Assembly: GCA_036785705.1 (NCBI GenBank)
Contig: JAWUZG010000159.1
Span: forward strand, 1,798,001 to 1,862,000
Source of the DNA: Acanthornis magna
Lineage: Eukaryota > Chordata > Aves > Passeriformes > Acanthizidae
Reading direction: 5' to 3'
DNA: 64,000 bases
Positions 34,301-50,100 of this stretch are shown one piece after another; positions within the stretch are counted from its first letter, which is position 1, and each line of letters starts with the position of its first letter. Below the pieces are notes generated by a model. That model saw only the letters and a list, made by a program, of their open reading frames with translations. It had not been told where the DNA came from and ran no database searches. Made by a program: the position numbers and the translations under genes.

Positions 34301-37300
34301 AGATTAGAGGGTGTCCTCCCATGAAAAGCAGTGGATAACCTTGAACACACTGTAAAAAATGAAATGTCTTTTATTTCTGCTCTTCCTGGTTCTAATCACG
34401 CAGATTAGAAAGAGCAACATTTTGGGATAGGCTGAACCAGAGTGATTGATACACTGCGTTCGTTAGCCTTGCCTCTCACTGCTGCAGCCTGATCCCTGCT
34501 GGGAGATCCTCTGATGGTTAACTTAGACCCTGAGAGCAGAATCTCAGGTTTCAAGGTGATTTTGGGCTTCTGCAGCTCTGAGCAGCCTGACAACCTCAGC
34601 CTCTTCCTTTTGCTCTTTACCTGTGCTAGGCTTGACTTGGGAAGTAGCTGCTCTCCCCCACGAAGGTGTGGGAGGCCAGCGTGGTTTTCATTTTCTCAGC
34701 AGTGGGCTCTGCAAACGCCATGTAATTTGGTTTAGGAATAGTCCTCGGTGTGTGTGAGTCTTTCTGTCTTGAAAGCATCTTTATTGCAGCTGTGAGTTGC
34801 AAAGAAACCGAAAAGGAAAAAGGGAGGAGGAAAATGGGAGAATGTTATTTGTGAAGACAGAGGTTTTTTGAGTTAGCTGGTATGAGTTCCGTGATAAAAT
34901 ACAAAGGTTATCTGGCCAAGGGAGTGGATAGGAGCCATCAACTGACATTACTACTAATTCAGGGTGTCAATAGCTCCTTTAGTACAGCCAATGAATAGAA
35001 GTATTGCTGTCAGTCTCAGAAGAAGGACTACTTGCTTGTGGCTTTGAACACTGACCTGTCCTTTAACCCTCACAAACTCAAATCTTTGTCATTTCTTGTA
35101 CTATGCCCATTTCTCTGCAAGAACTGCGGGACATCCATTTGCTGCCAAATAATACAGGACCCTGATCTGCACTGGGATTTCTACCACCACACAGAGCATC
35201 TCTCTTATAGTGACCCACTCTTATTTCATCAGGGTTATTTAGAGCTTCACTGTTCTCTTCAAATTCTCAGCTGTCAGGGAATAGAGTCAGGTGTGGTCCA
35301 CCTGGGATATTTTGCAGGGAGTCGAGCTGCAATATGCCAAACAGCCTAGTCTGTATTTGGGATGGGGACTGGCCGGTCCAAGGAGCCCTCTCTCCTGCAA
35401 GGAAGAACCATCTGGCAGAGCTATGGGTGGATCTCTACTAGTAAGCTCCTGGAAGCTGCTCCCAAGTGCAGTTTAGAAATATGCAGGCAATTACATATCA
35501 CTGCTGAGGCTGCCAGCTGCAGGGTCAGGTTGTCCCCTTTGTTTCCCAGTAATTACTATTTTTAGTTCAGGTTTCATGAGCCCAAAGGTCCTCTGGCTGT
35601 GCTCTGTGCAGCTTCAGAGAAGACAGATGGGGCATTAGAGGCACAGTGTACTTAGTCCCTGCCACTCATGGGATTCAAAGTCTAATTCAGGTGGTTAAAG
35701 AACAATGTTTGCAAGTTCTGAGAAAATCTCTCTCTGGGTGGGAGTGGAATATCTGCAGCAGAAGCACACAATTAACAGGGAATAATTTCACCTGCACAGT
35801 AAAACAGGAAGATTGGAAATGGTCAGGGATCACAGGGAAAGTCTGCCGTGGCTGGTGTTCTGTTTGAGCAGCTTGGAGCATTCAGTCAAGTGCATCCTGA
35901 GAGATTCATCCCTCCTCAGCCCCAAGGCAGGAATTGAAACCAACCCAAAATCTGAGGCAGGAACTGGGTGGGCAGGTGCTGGGCAGAGTCAGTGAGCACA
36001 GCTCCCCAGTTCAGATCCGTGGGGAAGCCGGGCCAGCAGCATTCCTGGAACTGTGGTTCAACCCCAGGCCAAATGCTGAGGTCGCCAGGGGCTGTCCCAG
36101 CTGCAGTGAGAGCTGAGGGCATGAGTCAAAACCACGAGGGGCTGCCATGCTCTTGCCAAGTATAAAAAGCACAAAGATGTTGCCTTCTGCGTGCTTTGCT
36201 CCTGTCTGAAAGCAGCGGAGAAGGAACAAGCCACAGGATATCAACTGCTCAGGAGATCAAGAAATCCAGTACTGCTTTGACGGATCCCAAAAACAAAGCA
36301 AAAAAAAAGCTTATATATATATATGTTTATACATATATGTTGCTCAAAAAGCATCACATATATTCTAACCTTCCACAAACATTAACCAAGGGATTGTTGT
36401 ATAAAAGGCCTGGGAACACCCCAAGTAGCACAATCTTCATTTTACTGAGGCCACAAATAGTAATTAGCTGACTAAGGATCGCAAACTCAGCACCCACATT
36501 AAAATTGGGACTCGGGGAGTTCCTCTGCTCATCCCTCGCTGCTGCTGCTGCCACGCACCTGCAGCAGGCACAGCAGCTGGGGAGCACTGCCCAGAAACCC
36601 AGCACGGGGAAACCACAGCTCTTGAGTGCTGTGACACAGACAGGGGTCTCACAGGAAGGGTGTCATCACGACAGAGAAGCCCAGACAGGCAGGGTGATGT
36701 CAACAGCTTCTGAAAACAGTCTGTGTGAAACAGAAACTGCTGTTGAATTTGTCTTGTTGCTCCTGACGCAGGTTCCTTGGAGTCTCAGCAGTGTTCCAGA
36801 ATAAACCCTGCAGTTCAGCTCCTCAGCCCTCAGTGCAAAGCACAGCTAACTGCAGCTTAAAACAAGGTGGCCACAGGTGAAAATTATACTCAAGCTGGAT
36901 TAAGCACAGATATTATGGCTGAAATGTGGTGAGGTGAAAGACACAGGGAGAGCCAGTAGAAACCCATGGATGAACTCTGGCAGCTGAGGTGGTTTTCATC
37001 ACGTCATGCGAACCAAACCTGTCAAGTTTCACATGAAGAGCAGCCTGAGGCACACTCGTTTTGTTCTCAGAAACTGGAATTTGTAATAAATTTGTGGCAC
37101 TCTGTGGTAACCAGAAACTATTATTATCACTGGAAATGCTGCTGATCAGGAGGAAAAAATGTGTTCGATCCCCGTGGTGCGAACAAGAATTTGTCCATGC
37201 TGCACAGATCCTCAGGTTTATTACACAGGCAATGTTCTTAATAACAAGAGAGGCTGAGTAAATGGGTTTGACTCTGAGCAGAGAAGCCAACAAGCCATGG

Positions 37301-38923
37301 AGAATGATGTGTTCTGAGCAGAGGAATATCATGGAGTGTAAGCAGCCTGCCTTTGCCTCAACTGGGTTCTCCTTCGATTGAGCTGTACCCTGATGAACAT
37401 GATAGCAGGAAAGTAAATTGATTTAACCCATGTATTAGTAGAAAAGAAGAAAGTTTAGGGTGTTTGGAGGGTTTATAACACACAGTGGAAGGTGGGCAGT
37501 GGTTTAACTGAGACAAAAATAATCTGATTTAGTGTACAGGAGGTGAAATTTCTGCCAGAACTCGTTTTCAGAAGCTGCCAGAAGATCCCAACTTATCTCA
37601 ACTTAGGATCCATCAAAGCAGTGCTAAAGCTGGGTTTTAGGAATTGAGTCAGCAGTTTACGTTCCTGTGGGAGGGAGTGGCATCCCAACCACAGTGGGAG
37701 TGGTGCATGCTGCATGCAAATTACCCTGAACACATTAGCTCTTCATGGTGGATTTTGGATAAGGATGGAAAGGAAATTAATTTCTATTTGAAATGAAGCC
37801 AACGATGTTTGTGGTTATCAAGATCAGTAAGCGATTTCAGTGAAAAATTTGTTCCTGTGCATGAACTACAAACTTTGCTGTGCTGTATGTTTTGTAACAG
37901 AAATAATGAATCTTGGGGCTTCTATGTTAACAATAATTGTATTTAAAAAAAAATTAAAAGTGAGGAAAAGGATTTTGACTGTAGAGAAAAAATACTCTGA
38001 ATTCCAGGGGAAAAGAAAAAGAAAAAAAAAGGAAAATAAACGACAAAACCTGGTAGAAAAAGGCTTTAAAGAGGGTTTTTGTAAGTAGATTTGAAAGAAA
38101 AGGTGCTAAAGACAGAGAAAGGCACTCTATAAATGAGGAATCCTTTCATTTGTGCTGCTCTTACAAAACAACGCAGGAAATCACACAGGATGTGCTGCCG
38201 AGAAGGAGGAAGTGGTTTTGAGGGTGACATTGCACGCTGCGAGGGGAATGCCAGGCGCGTTGGATCCACATGAGGTGTTGGTGTTCCTGCCAATTAACAC
38301 CCCCGAGCTGCTCCTGCCTCCTGTACCTCGGAGCAGCCACGGGGATGAACAATTTGGGGAGCTCCGCGTGCGGCTCCGAGCGAACACCCCAAAGCAGCCC
38401 CGTCCCATCTCGCTCCGCGTGGTGTTCTTACAAAACCTGCTCAGGAACCGAAACTCCTGAAGCCTCCCCGAGCTGTCTGGTGAAGGCCCCACCTCCCGAG
38501 AGTCCTGTTCCACTTGGGACGCATCGAGTGGGGAGCAGGCAGCGCACGAGGAGGTGTTATTATAGAAACAGGGCAAAGCACTTGACTCCTGGCGAACCGG
38601 AGGCCGCCTTGGCCATCTCAGAGTGATTACAGCAAACAAGATAATCCGTGTTTACCGAGGCCCTTGGCGTGTTATTTTCCTTTCCCTCTTGATGTGGTGC
38701 GCAGGTTCCAAGGCACCAGCGCAGCTCTTTGCTCCCGAGGAGGTGCAGGAGGTGATTTCTCCGCAGACGGCCTTGTGTGACTGCTGCCATGAAATGAAAA
38801 CTGCTGCAACTTCACTGCTGCAAATGAAAACAGTGTCTGCTCTAGACACTCATTTGCCATGGATTTGAATACACTTAAAAATAACTGTGCACACAAGCAA
38901 TAGGGGTGCACCTACAGAATTTG
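31356..38923. other. long non-coding stretch, AT-rich
   Basis: No exon, RNA gene or clear mobile element was found. Short TA runs occur at 36312-36345 and A-rich tracts at 37946-38035. The part at about 38160-38560 is richer in CpG than its surroundings but has no recognisable protein. Confidence 0.5.
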
Positions 38924-39079
38924 TGTGTATATGTATATATATGTATATATATGTATATATATGTATATATATACATATATCTCTATCTATATCTATCTAT
39001 ATCTATCTATCTATCTATCTATATCTATATCTATATCTATATCTATATCTATATCTATATAGCTCCATATATATATTTA
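38924..39079. repeat. compound microsatellite (ATGTATAT)n then (TCTATA)n/(TCTA)n
   Basis: The first half repeats an eight-base ATGTATAT-type unit. The second half alternates TCTATA and TCTA units. It is uninterrupted for about 155 bases. Confidence 0.95.
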
Positions 39080-42000
39080 GCATATATTCAGTGAAGGTCC
39101 TGTGTATTTCTGCACATAGTCTACATCTGTGCTTCTTTTCTTGTGTAGTCAATGTAACTCAGATTCTTTTCAGCTAATCTATACAGCTCTTAAGCAGTCG
39201 AGTTCAGGTCAGTAGATATGTGAAGCTGAAAAATCTTAAATTTCTGTCAGAGCCCTTAAAAAAATCCAAACTCATAGCAAAATAGTTATTCATAAGGCGT
39301 GCTCATAAATGGCTCATTACAATGTTATATTGGTGAGCCTATAACAAAATGCAGGTTCCCACCTCCACGCTGTTTGTTACTTGTGAACAGAAATTCAGGA
39401 GACTGACTCCACGGTATTTAATTTAATCAGAGCCAGTGCAGATCCAGCAGTGCCTGTTCATGTGTATTAAATCTCTGAATGCAGTAATGCATCAATTCTG
39501 TCAGCTCCTGCTACAAAACGGAAATATATATTTTCCTGCTGTCACCTAAGCTTCAGAGGGATGAATATCAGAAGGAAAAGCCTCATCTCTCCACTGTGTG
39601 GCTCAAAGTGTCCCTGCTTCAGTGGCACCTGCCCTGCCCATCCTCATAAATGTGAAATGTTCTCTGTGTCTCTGTCTTCCAGGCAAAACATGGCTTCAAT
39701 CCCTGACTTCTGTAGCAAAGCAAGGAACAGCTTTTTCATCTGTGAGAAAATATTCTGGACAAGGCAAGAAGGAATAAATGTAGTCACATTTTAAATTTGC
39801 GATTTATAAAACACAACCGAATTCTAAACACGCTGAATTTTAAAAAATACCCTTGCCTAATAAACAAGGTCCACCTGCTGTTTGGCTTTTGTAGTTTCAA
39901 GGTTTCTGTTTGCTGCTGGAAGTGGCCTTTGTGAGAATTAAAGTCTACAGATGGTTGCACATTGAGGTTTAGTGTTTATCCAGTTTCCCAGGTGGAGGCC
40001 AGCTCCTGGTACTCCTATAGTCCAAGGTGAAACAACGCAGGTTTTCGTGGTGGTAAAAGTGAGAGAAGTGAGGTCCTTGTTCTACAGCACTCCCAAGGTT
40101 ATCACAGAGCCCTGGGGCCGAGGGTGGATGCTCAGCAGAGCTCAGCTGCCGTCCCAGTGCTCCCTTCAGCAGCCAGGCTTTGAGAGCAGCTCGGCCCTTC
40201 AGAGGCTGAACTGTCGAAAATCTGCTCAGCTGTGTAACAAAAGGAGCTGCCACACGCTCATTCATAGTCATTCTATCTCTAAGAAAAACCACTTAACAGA
40301 TCTGGACAAGGGCTGAAGCTGATAAGGAAAGAACTCATTAAACTGATAGAATTAGTGATCTCTTTTAGCCTTCTCCCCATCTGTCTTTTGCCACCTGTCA
40401 CTCACTGTTGTTTCTGTAACTCAGAGCTGTAGGTTTGGGGAACAGAGATTATTTCTTCCTACATCTCCTGCTTAAGGTTCTTTTGACATTACATAATTGC
40501 CAATAACACAAAGGGAATAAGGTATGAGAGCTGCAGAAAACCAATTTTTGTGATGCTGCTCTCGACAGCAAAAAGCCCCTTCTAGCTCACAAATCCTTTA
40601 AAGTAAGTACATCTCCTAAATAAAACATGATAAGACTCAAAAAAAAAAAAAAAAAAAAAAAAATCAAAACCCAGCAAAGCTCTCTGGAAAACTTCTGTAA
40701 CTAACATGTTGCTGGAGCCAGCCACAGGGATCCTCACAGGCCCAGCTGTTGATTCAGGCTGAGAACAACTCCAAGAGCAGATGTCCGGGTTCAAACACCA
40801 CATTTCTCATGGATGCTGAAGAAACAGACCTTAAATATATTTACATAGATGTTTTAAATGATGTTTTGTTTTGCTTCGGTTTGGTTTTTTTCTCCAGGAA
40901 GGCTTGGGAGAAATCACAGATGGAGGGATCCAGCGCTAACACCTCCTGGCCAGCCCAGCCCAGCCCAGCCCAGGGTGGAGCAGCTCCCCAGCCCCAGAGC
41001 GGTGTTTTCTCTCGGGGTTATCCCTCTGCTCCCATCCTCACTCCCCCACTCCCCTCCTTTGCTTCAGGGCAGTGCAGGGACCCTCAGGGCCTTGGTGTCA
41101 CCAGCATGAGCAGTTCACAGACATCTTGCTTTCGCTTTTCGTGTCACAGCTTGTCTAGGAGAATCATTGATTTTTTTTTTTTGATGTTTAAATGCTTTTT
41201 TTATATGAAGAAAAGGTGTACAATACAACCTCAGTAAACAGGTACTGTTTCATGCTGCTTCATAAGCCTGATTTTGTTTAGGTTTTTTTTAGATTTATTA
41301 TGAAGACAAACATTTTCAGGAACTCCATTTTTATTTCCCAGCATCTTTCATTTCTTTTGGCCGGGCATCATCGGCCAAACAGGTGTAATAAAACCCCGGA
41401 AGAAAGCAAATGTACAACAAAGCGCTTTACCCGAGCAGATGTAAAATTGCACTCATTAAAGAAGCACATTTAGACATAAAATGCAGCTCAAAAACCTCCA
41501 TTAAGAGCTTCCACTAAGGAAAAAGATTGCTTTGACCTTCAGAGATTGACGCAATGTGCGATGTTTATTAATAGTTTTAGCAAGAAAGTATCTATACGGG
41601 GGGTTGTCTTGCCTTTTATTTGGCTGATTTTGAGAGCCCTTACTGTTTCCTGGCTTGCCAACTGAATAGGGTTGATGAAAAACTCCCTGCGCTTAGGTTA
41701 ATGTCCATCAAAAGATTTCTCTGCTCCTCTGATGATGAAAGTAGCACCGTGAGTGCTGCAGGACCCTGGGCTTAATCCCATCCACCCGCTTTCCAGAAAG
41801 GGAAGGGCAGCTCCAAGGCTCCCAAGAGCTGTTCTGTGTGTGAGAAATGCTCTCTGAAGCATGAGGGGCTTGGTAGGACTCCTTGTGGAAGCATCTCCTT
41901 GTTTCTCCTCACTTCCTGCCCTTCAGGAGGTTTTCTGTAATCAAGATTTTCAAGATCTGCTTTAATGTTTTTGCTCACGATTTGTGCTGGGTGTAATAAC

Positions 42001-42309
42001 TTGTGTTGAGGGGCTTTGAACACCACAGCTCTAAACCCTCAGCAGCACAAGCCTGTCTCTTTGCTGCCGTGACTTTCAAGTATGAGAGTTTCTCCATCCT
42101 TAACAAAGATCGGTGGAATTTTATCAAACCACCCCTTTCTCTCTGTTGACAAGATGCTTACCCAGGCCATGAGGAGCAAAGCCGGCACATGAATATCCAC
42201 TGTCAGATCTTAAAACTCAGTGAGTCAGGGACTGGGAAGGGTTTGTGATGTGACTTTCCACAGGCAGTAAGAGCAGGGATTTGTTTTCCCCCTTCCCCAC
42301 CCCTGTCAG
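39080..42309. other. non-coding stretch
   Basis: No gene was found. A run of about 24 A lies at 40640-40663 and a CCCAG repeat at 40955-40976. The 41280-41600 part is complex AT-rich sequence that looks like a possible conserved element. Confidence 0.5.
40638..40664 (+). repeat. poly-A tract
   Basis: About 24 consecutive A bases. No retrocopied gene could be read upstream. Confidence 0.9.
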
Positions 42310-42440
42310 TGTCCAAGCCTGGGCTGGATGGAGCAGCCTGGTCTAGTGGCAGGTGTCCTTGCCCATGGGGGTGGAATGAGATGGCCTTTGAGGTCCCTTC
42401 CAACCCAAACCAATGTGGGATTCTAAGGTTCCACGATTCC
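42310..42440 (+). mobile_element. CR1 LINE 3' end fragment
   Basis: CCTGGTCTAGTGGCAGGTGT, GGAATGAGATGGCCTTTGAG and GTCCCTTCCAACCCAAACCA, then GATTCTAAGG and CACGATTCC, form a standard CR1 3' end. Confidence 0.9.
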
Positions 42441-44176
<1,736 letters not shown>

Positions 44177-47100
44177 GATGCTGATGCTCAGCCTTGCTGC
44201 AGAGCAGACCTGCCTAGACTGGAGATTCAGGCTTGCTGCATGGGGAGGGTACCTGCAGGTTTGGTGGAGGAGTTTATCCATCCAAGGCACTCTTCCCTCT
44301 GAAGGCAGTGGGAGGAGGAAGGCATTCAAGTCACCACCAGCTACAGTTCCTTCTCTATTTGTTTGGGAACAAGCATGACATTCACAGAAACGAAATCACT
44401 CTTTGGAAACAAGTGAGACAGGATGATATTTCACTTTTTTAGGTGACCTGAATGCATTTGGTCCCTCCTGTAGAGAATGAAATGATGCTCAGCCAAGTCA
44501 ATCTCTTACTTGGTCAGGCCTTTCCATCTGCCCTTCATTGGCCAGGGAGCAGTTGCCTTGTATGGGAGCCACGGCTTCCAGAGAACCCACTCACAGCCTT
44601 GCAGATGTGTCTTGGGGAGGCAGGAGGGATCAGCAGCCTGGGCTGACACACACACACATCTAATTCTGGCAGTACAGAGGAGGGCAGAGGTGACAAACGG
44701 CTCGGGGATGGCACATCTCACTTCTGAGGCTGGATTTAAAGAGTGGAAAAAATGCTGTCTGGATACTTGTCTGAAAAATTTTGAGAATATTATTTTAAAG
44801 ATTTTTTTAAAAAATAAAATAACTGAGCCTAATTAAGAAAACCATCTTGGGGCTGACTGAAATGCCCTCTGTGTCAGTGGTGGTTGGGAAGAGAATCTGA
44901 GTTTATTTGGTGAATTTATATGAGTGGCTGGGGTGTCTGAACAAGAAAGTTCATTGCAGAAATTCCCAAGGCTCCATCCTCATGGCTGAAGGATCATTTC
45001 CGGGAACTGGTCTGGTGTCTTTCTGAGAGATCAAAGTGCCCTTTGCCTTTAGCTTATCAAAAGGATTTGATTGTGGTGCTTGGGTTGCGCGGCAGTAGGC
45101 AGCTCTATGGGGCTTAGCAGGGATCAACATCTGGATGCAAAATGCAGATGAATTCAAATTAGAAACCAGGCAAACCTTTTGAATAGTGTGAGATTGAAAC
45201 ACCAGAGCACTCTGCCAAGGGGAGCTTCTTTATCTCTGAATAATTTTGAGCTGTGGCTGATGACCTTTCTGCAGGTGCTTTTATCCATCACAAGTTCCTG
45301 GGCTCAGAACAAAAATAACTCTGAAGGGGGAGAAAATGTAGCAGCTTCTCTTGGCCTTAAGGTCTCAGAAAGGTTGGAAAGGACAAGGCAAACTAAACTT
45401 GCCTCGTGTTACTGAGATTATCGGAGAAGATAAAGTGGTTGTTACAGTCCAGGCGTTGCTGCTGACTCCCTGCCACGCTTTTTTGCTGGCTGAGAGTTCT
45501 GCCTTAGTGTCTGCAGCCCATCCTCGGGTGTTGGGAGGGTTAATGGGTGTTTGCAGAGTGCTCTGGGTGAGGAGAGAGGGCATCATTTACTGCTGCAGAG
45601 ACTGGAGACTCCCTGATGTGATTATAACGTGTGGTGATGGAGGCTATTTTTGTTGTATGTTGTGAATATTTCCTTGTATGGAATCACAAGGAGCTTGCTT
45701 GTGCCTTGCAGCTCTGTTGAAAGCTCCAGCAATGAAGTTCCCAAAGTCTTTGGCATTCCCAAGTCAGTGCTGTATGCAGCGGTGTTAGTTAGCCTTGAGG
45801 GCAATGCATAATACTGATGAAATAATGATCATGGAAATGCCTCTGGTCTCTGCTCTCTGCAGAGGGAGAGGACAGAGCAGCACAGTCTTGCATCTTGCAC
45901 CTGGAGCAAGTAATCCCCATGGAAGTGGGAGGAATCTCTTAATTCTTCTTAGTGATCCAGACTGCTGCTCAGCAAACCCCCTCACCACTGGAGCTGCAGA
46001 TCTGAAATGGCATTAAAGAGGAAATCAACCTTTTGCACAGTTTCCTCTTGGAAAGTGAGTGTTACTTCTAATTATAGCGATTGCAATGTTTCAAATACTC
46101 TCTCAGGGACCAGGATGCCGGGGGTGGGGAGGGACAGCTGGAAATGCAGATCTGTTCCCCCTCTCTCCATTGATTCCTGTTAGTTTTCTGTAACAGGAGT
46201 GGAGAGAATCACTCTCCTACACCAGCCTGGCCATTGTCCCCATGCTAGTCCTGGTGTTGAGCGTGACTCTGTTCCTGCTAGGCAGCAGCCTTGGTGGCAG
46301 GAACATCTCTCCAAAGTTGTGGTTACTTTTCAAAGAAGCTCAAACCATCTCTTTTTTCCCCTCTTCCTCCAGCCTTTCAGTGCTCCAGCTTCATTTTGAT
46401 GGGTTAAAAGCTCATTATGAGCGATTTTATCCCCAGGCCAGGCCCTCCTGCAGAAGAGCCACCATCCATGGACGAGTTGAGCCTGCCACCTCCTGGTCAC
46501 ACTCTCCAGGACTAACCACAGCTTGGAGCTCCACAGCAGCTCATTTTGGCACTTCTCTGAGGTCCCTCGTGCCCCCTCACCCTGACTCCAGAGATCTCTT
46601 CACTGGTGTGGAGTTTGCCCTTGTGGGTCCCTCGGGGGGTGTGAGTGTGTGGTTCCCCGTCTTTTGCAGAGGTGAGGCTCAGAAGCTCAGCTCTGTCTCC
46701 TTTGAAGTGCTCAAGTTTGGTGCCTGATGCTTTGAGGACCTGGATTTCCATGTGGAGAGCACACAGCACACAGGAAAGAGATGGACATTAGAGGAGGAGA
46801 GCCCAAGCCATCCTCTGGAGGCGAGGCAGTGGCTGTGTTTGGCTCTGAGCCTTGCCTGGAGCGTGTCCCAGGTTTGGGCACCTGTTGGCCCTCGGTGGCT
46901 GGTGCTGGGCTGCTGTGGGAGCCTGCTTTGCCCTGGCAGCTCCCAGAGCCGTGTCTGTGCTCTGCTCCGTGGCTCTGGGTAATCTCACTGCAGCTGCACT
47001 CAAATACCATCTCTATGGCAATGACTCAGGCTCTCAGCCCCTCTCTGGGCTCTCCTCTCCCTGTCCAAATTCATATCTCAGAGGAGCTCTCTGACATCTC

Positions 47101-50100
47101 GTGAATGTCTCACCACCCTCTCAAGCACAGCACGGCCAAATCAGAGCTTTTAACCTCTCCTTCTCAGCTCAGGGGTTCCCTGAGCTCAGCAATATCAGGA
47201 TGCTGCTTTGCTGCCAGAATCTGAGTCCTGTCTTCATCTCCTGCCTCCTCGCATGTCTTCATATCCTGGACCCCTCAACAGCTTGCATAACCTTGCTAAG
47301 CCTTTCCTGCAGCTAGAACTCTCACCTTCTCTTTCATCACATCCCCCTCCACTCGTCGCAATATCCTTTTTTGGCCTCAACAAACTTGCTGTGTGCCAGC
47401 TTGCATCTGCTGGGTTGCTGCTTCAGGTATTGCTTCCCACCTCTCTCCTGCCTCTCCTACCTCACCCCTCTGGGCTGCCCTTCTGTCCTCAGCCACCCTC
47501 TGCCTCCCCTCGCTTCCCCCCCATGCCCCTGGCAGCTGCCAGGGGTGTATCCCCCTGTTAGTTCCTCATTTCTTTTCTTAATTGTGAGCTTTTGGGCCAC
47601 AGGCAGCTTTCTTTGCTCCTCTTCTCACCATCACTAGACCCTCAGGCTGCTGCATTTCAGTCGAGCTCCTGTTGAAGGGCACAAATGGGAAAACTCCTCT
47701 CTTGTGAGCAGGGAGGAGGCCAATGGATGGACAGGGCAAAGTATTTCTTGTCAGGGAGGTGACTTGAAGGCTGCCATCCATCCCTGGAGTGCTGGGTGGG
47801 CAGGCTGGGGTGGGCCAGCAAAGGGACAGGATTTCAGTGCAAATAAACATCCCTGGCTTTGGGAACGGAGGACTCAGCTTTTTCTTGCAGCTGCAGGAGT
47901 GCAGCTACCCCAGAGGCTAAATAAGCCTAAACAGGGACTTGTTTAGGGAATTATGTTAATGGAGAATGGGAGACTGCTTCGTGGGAGTGAGCAGGGGGTA
48001 GAGCCTTCACCTGTGAACGGAGTGAGGCTGGGACAATGACTTCTGTCGCAGGGCCTGAGCTGTCCTCTGCACTGGCAGATGAAGGAATGCACATGAAGGA
48101 ACGTCAGAAGCTAGCTGGACTCCTGGGTCTGGTCCCCTCAGTGGGCAGTGAGGATGTTGTTCCTGCAAACATGCTGCAGAACAGCTCTGGACCAGCTTGG
48201 ACACCAAAGAATTGGGGCAGAGCTGCTGCTGTGTCCCAGAACAGTGTCAGCAGAGCCTGTCCCTGCAGTTTCCCTGCCAGCTGAATATTCATTTAGGCAG
48301 GAGCAGAAAGCTGTGATGTGCCTGCTGAAATCTGCAGTGCCTCTGCTCGAAAGCAAAGGCTTTCCATTAATTTATTGATGCTGGGCTCCAGCCTCGTCCC
48401 TGCTCCCACAGAAGGATGAAAGCAGCAACAGGAGTTTTATGCTGACACGTGAGGAGCTCATTCCTAAAGCAGCTCATTCCTGGATTCCTGCTGCTGGTGC
48501 CGATGTGCATCCCTGTGCTCCGACATCCTGCAGCCCTCCGAGCCCCAGGGCCGTGCCCTGACCTCACTGCGGCCCTCACAAGAGCTGCCCTTCCCAGGTG
48601 ATCCATCCACATGAAGGATGGTTTTAATGTGGCGGCAGAAGAGGCACATTTACACGCCTTGCTGTGATCCTTTCTGTTTTCTTTTGGGGAAAGGTTCTGT
48701 TCAGGAAGATTTTATTGATTTCTTTAAGATTTAAGGATGGAAACAGTAAGAGAACCTTACCGCTGCCTAGCTGTGCTCTTTCTTCATTCCCCGAATCCTC
48801 CCAACTGGGATTTCTTCACTTTTGCTCTGTCTTCAGTGGGTTTCACCTATGCCACAACAAAAGCAGTGTCAGGTGTTTGTTTTTCTTGTGAATTCATCCT
48901 ATGGCCATGGCCTGTCTGGGGTTAAAAATAATTGCTGGGCTCTGGGCAGTTTGCTTTGCAGCACAGAGCGCAGTTGCTGGGAGACACAAATTGGTGATGC
49001 AATCCCAATTTTGAAGAACTTGACTTTCAACCATGTGATGCTGCCCCAGAAGTCAGTAAAAGCACTGGATGGGAAATCCCCTCAATGTCCCCAAATCCCC
49101 ATAATGTTCCCACAGTGCTGGCCTGGAGGGATGCTGTGGATCTGCTCTGTCTCTGGACAGGGAAGGGTGACACAAAGTGGGCAGGCACTGATGTGCTCCT
49201 CAGGTCGGTTCTGCCTGCCTGGAATCACCCACATCCCCGGCATGCCCTGGCTGGGCAGTGCCAAACTGACTCAAACAAGCCCCAAACAGTTTGGATGGAG
49301 CTTTCTTGGCCCTGTGCTTGAAGCATCTTTAGTGATTATCTGAACCAACAAGGTCTTCTGATGGTGTCTTGACACATTTACCTTTTCTCTACTAAAAAGG
49401 CCAAAGGAGGGTCCACAGGTGCTCAGCACAGAGAGCCAGCTTTGCCGTGCTGGGTGATGCAGGGCTCAGCCCTTGCTGAGCTCACCCTGCCGAAAAAATG
49501 AAGGCCTTGCTGTTTCCACTGAAATTAATCCTTATGGGAATCTGATGCAACACTCAGCAGGAGATTTCTTTTTCCCATCACTCTGCTTATTTCAGCTCGA
49601 AAAATAAACAGAGGCGAAAAAGCAATAGGCAGTAAAAATATCTGGGAGCTGCTGGAAGAGTTAAGGGTTTGCCATCTGTCTGTGGGGACTGTGGCGCGAT
49701 GGGGAACGCCGGGTGCTGACTCAGCTGCCATCGTACAGCGCTGGGAGCCGAGGGGAAGGCTGAACACACTGCCTCGTATTTTGGCTTGGGATTGCATTAG
49801 AAATAATAAACATCTGAGCTCTGATTCTCGGCTGACAATATCTCTAAATGGAAGGGAATGTACAGGATGGGAACTGCCATGGGAACAGCCAATGGCCAAA
49901 AGGAGCGAAGAGCTACTGCTGTGAGAGGAGAGTGTGTGGAGAGGCAGGGGAGGGGGTGCTGTGGGGCTGGGGGTGCCTCAGAGTGAGGGAGGGGACCAAA
50001 GGAGCCTGCTGGAACATGCATTCCTCTGAGGACAATGGCGAGGTGGAGGAGGATGAGGAGGAAGGCTGTTGTGTTTCTTCACTGCTCTGTATCTGGAGCG

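Noticed and set aside
35640..35695. Possible ancient L2/MIR fragment (AGTCCCTGCC then CAAAGTCTAATT)
   Set aside because: It is too short and diverged to call by eye.
38152..38460. 102-codon + strand frame in a locally CpG-rich patch
   Set aside because: No recognisable protein, no clear splice sites, and it overlaps a frame of similar length on the other strand.
40638..40664. Poly-A run as the tail of a processed pseudogene
   Set aside because: No coding remnant or target-site duplication could be identified upstream.
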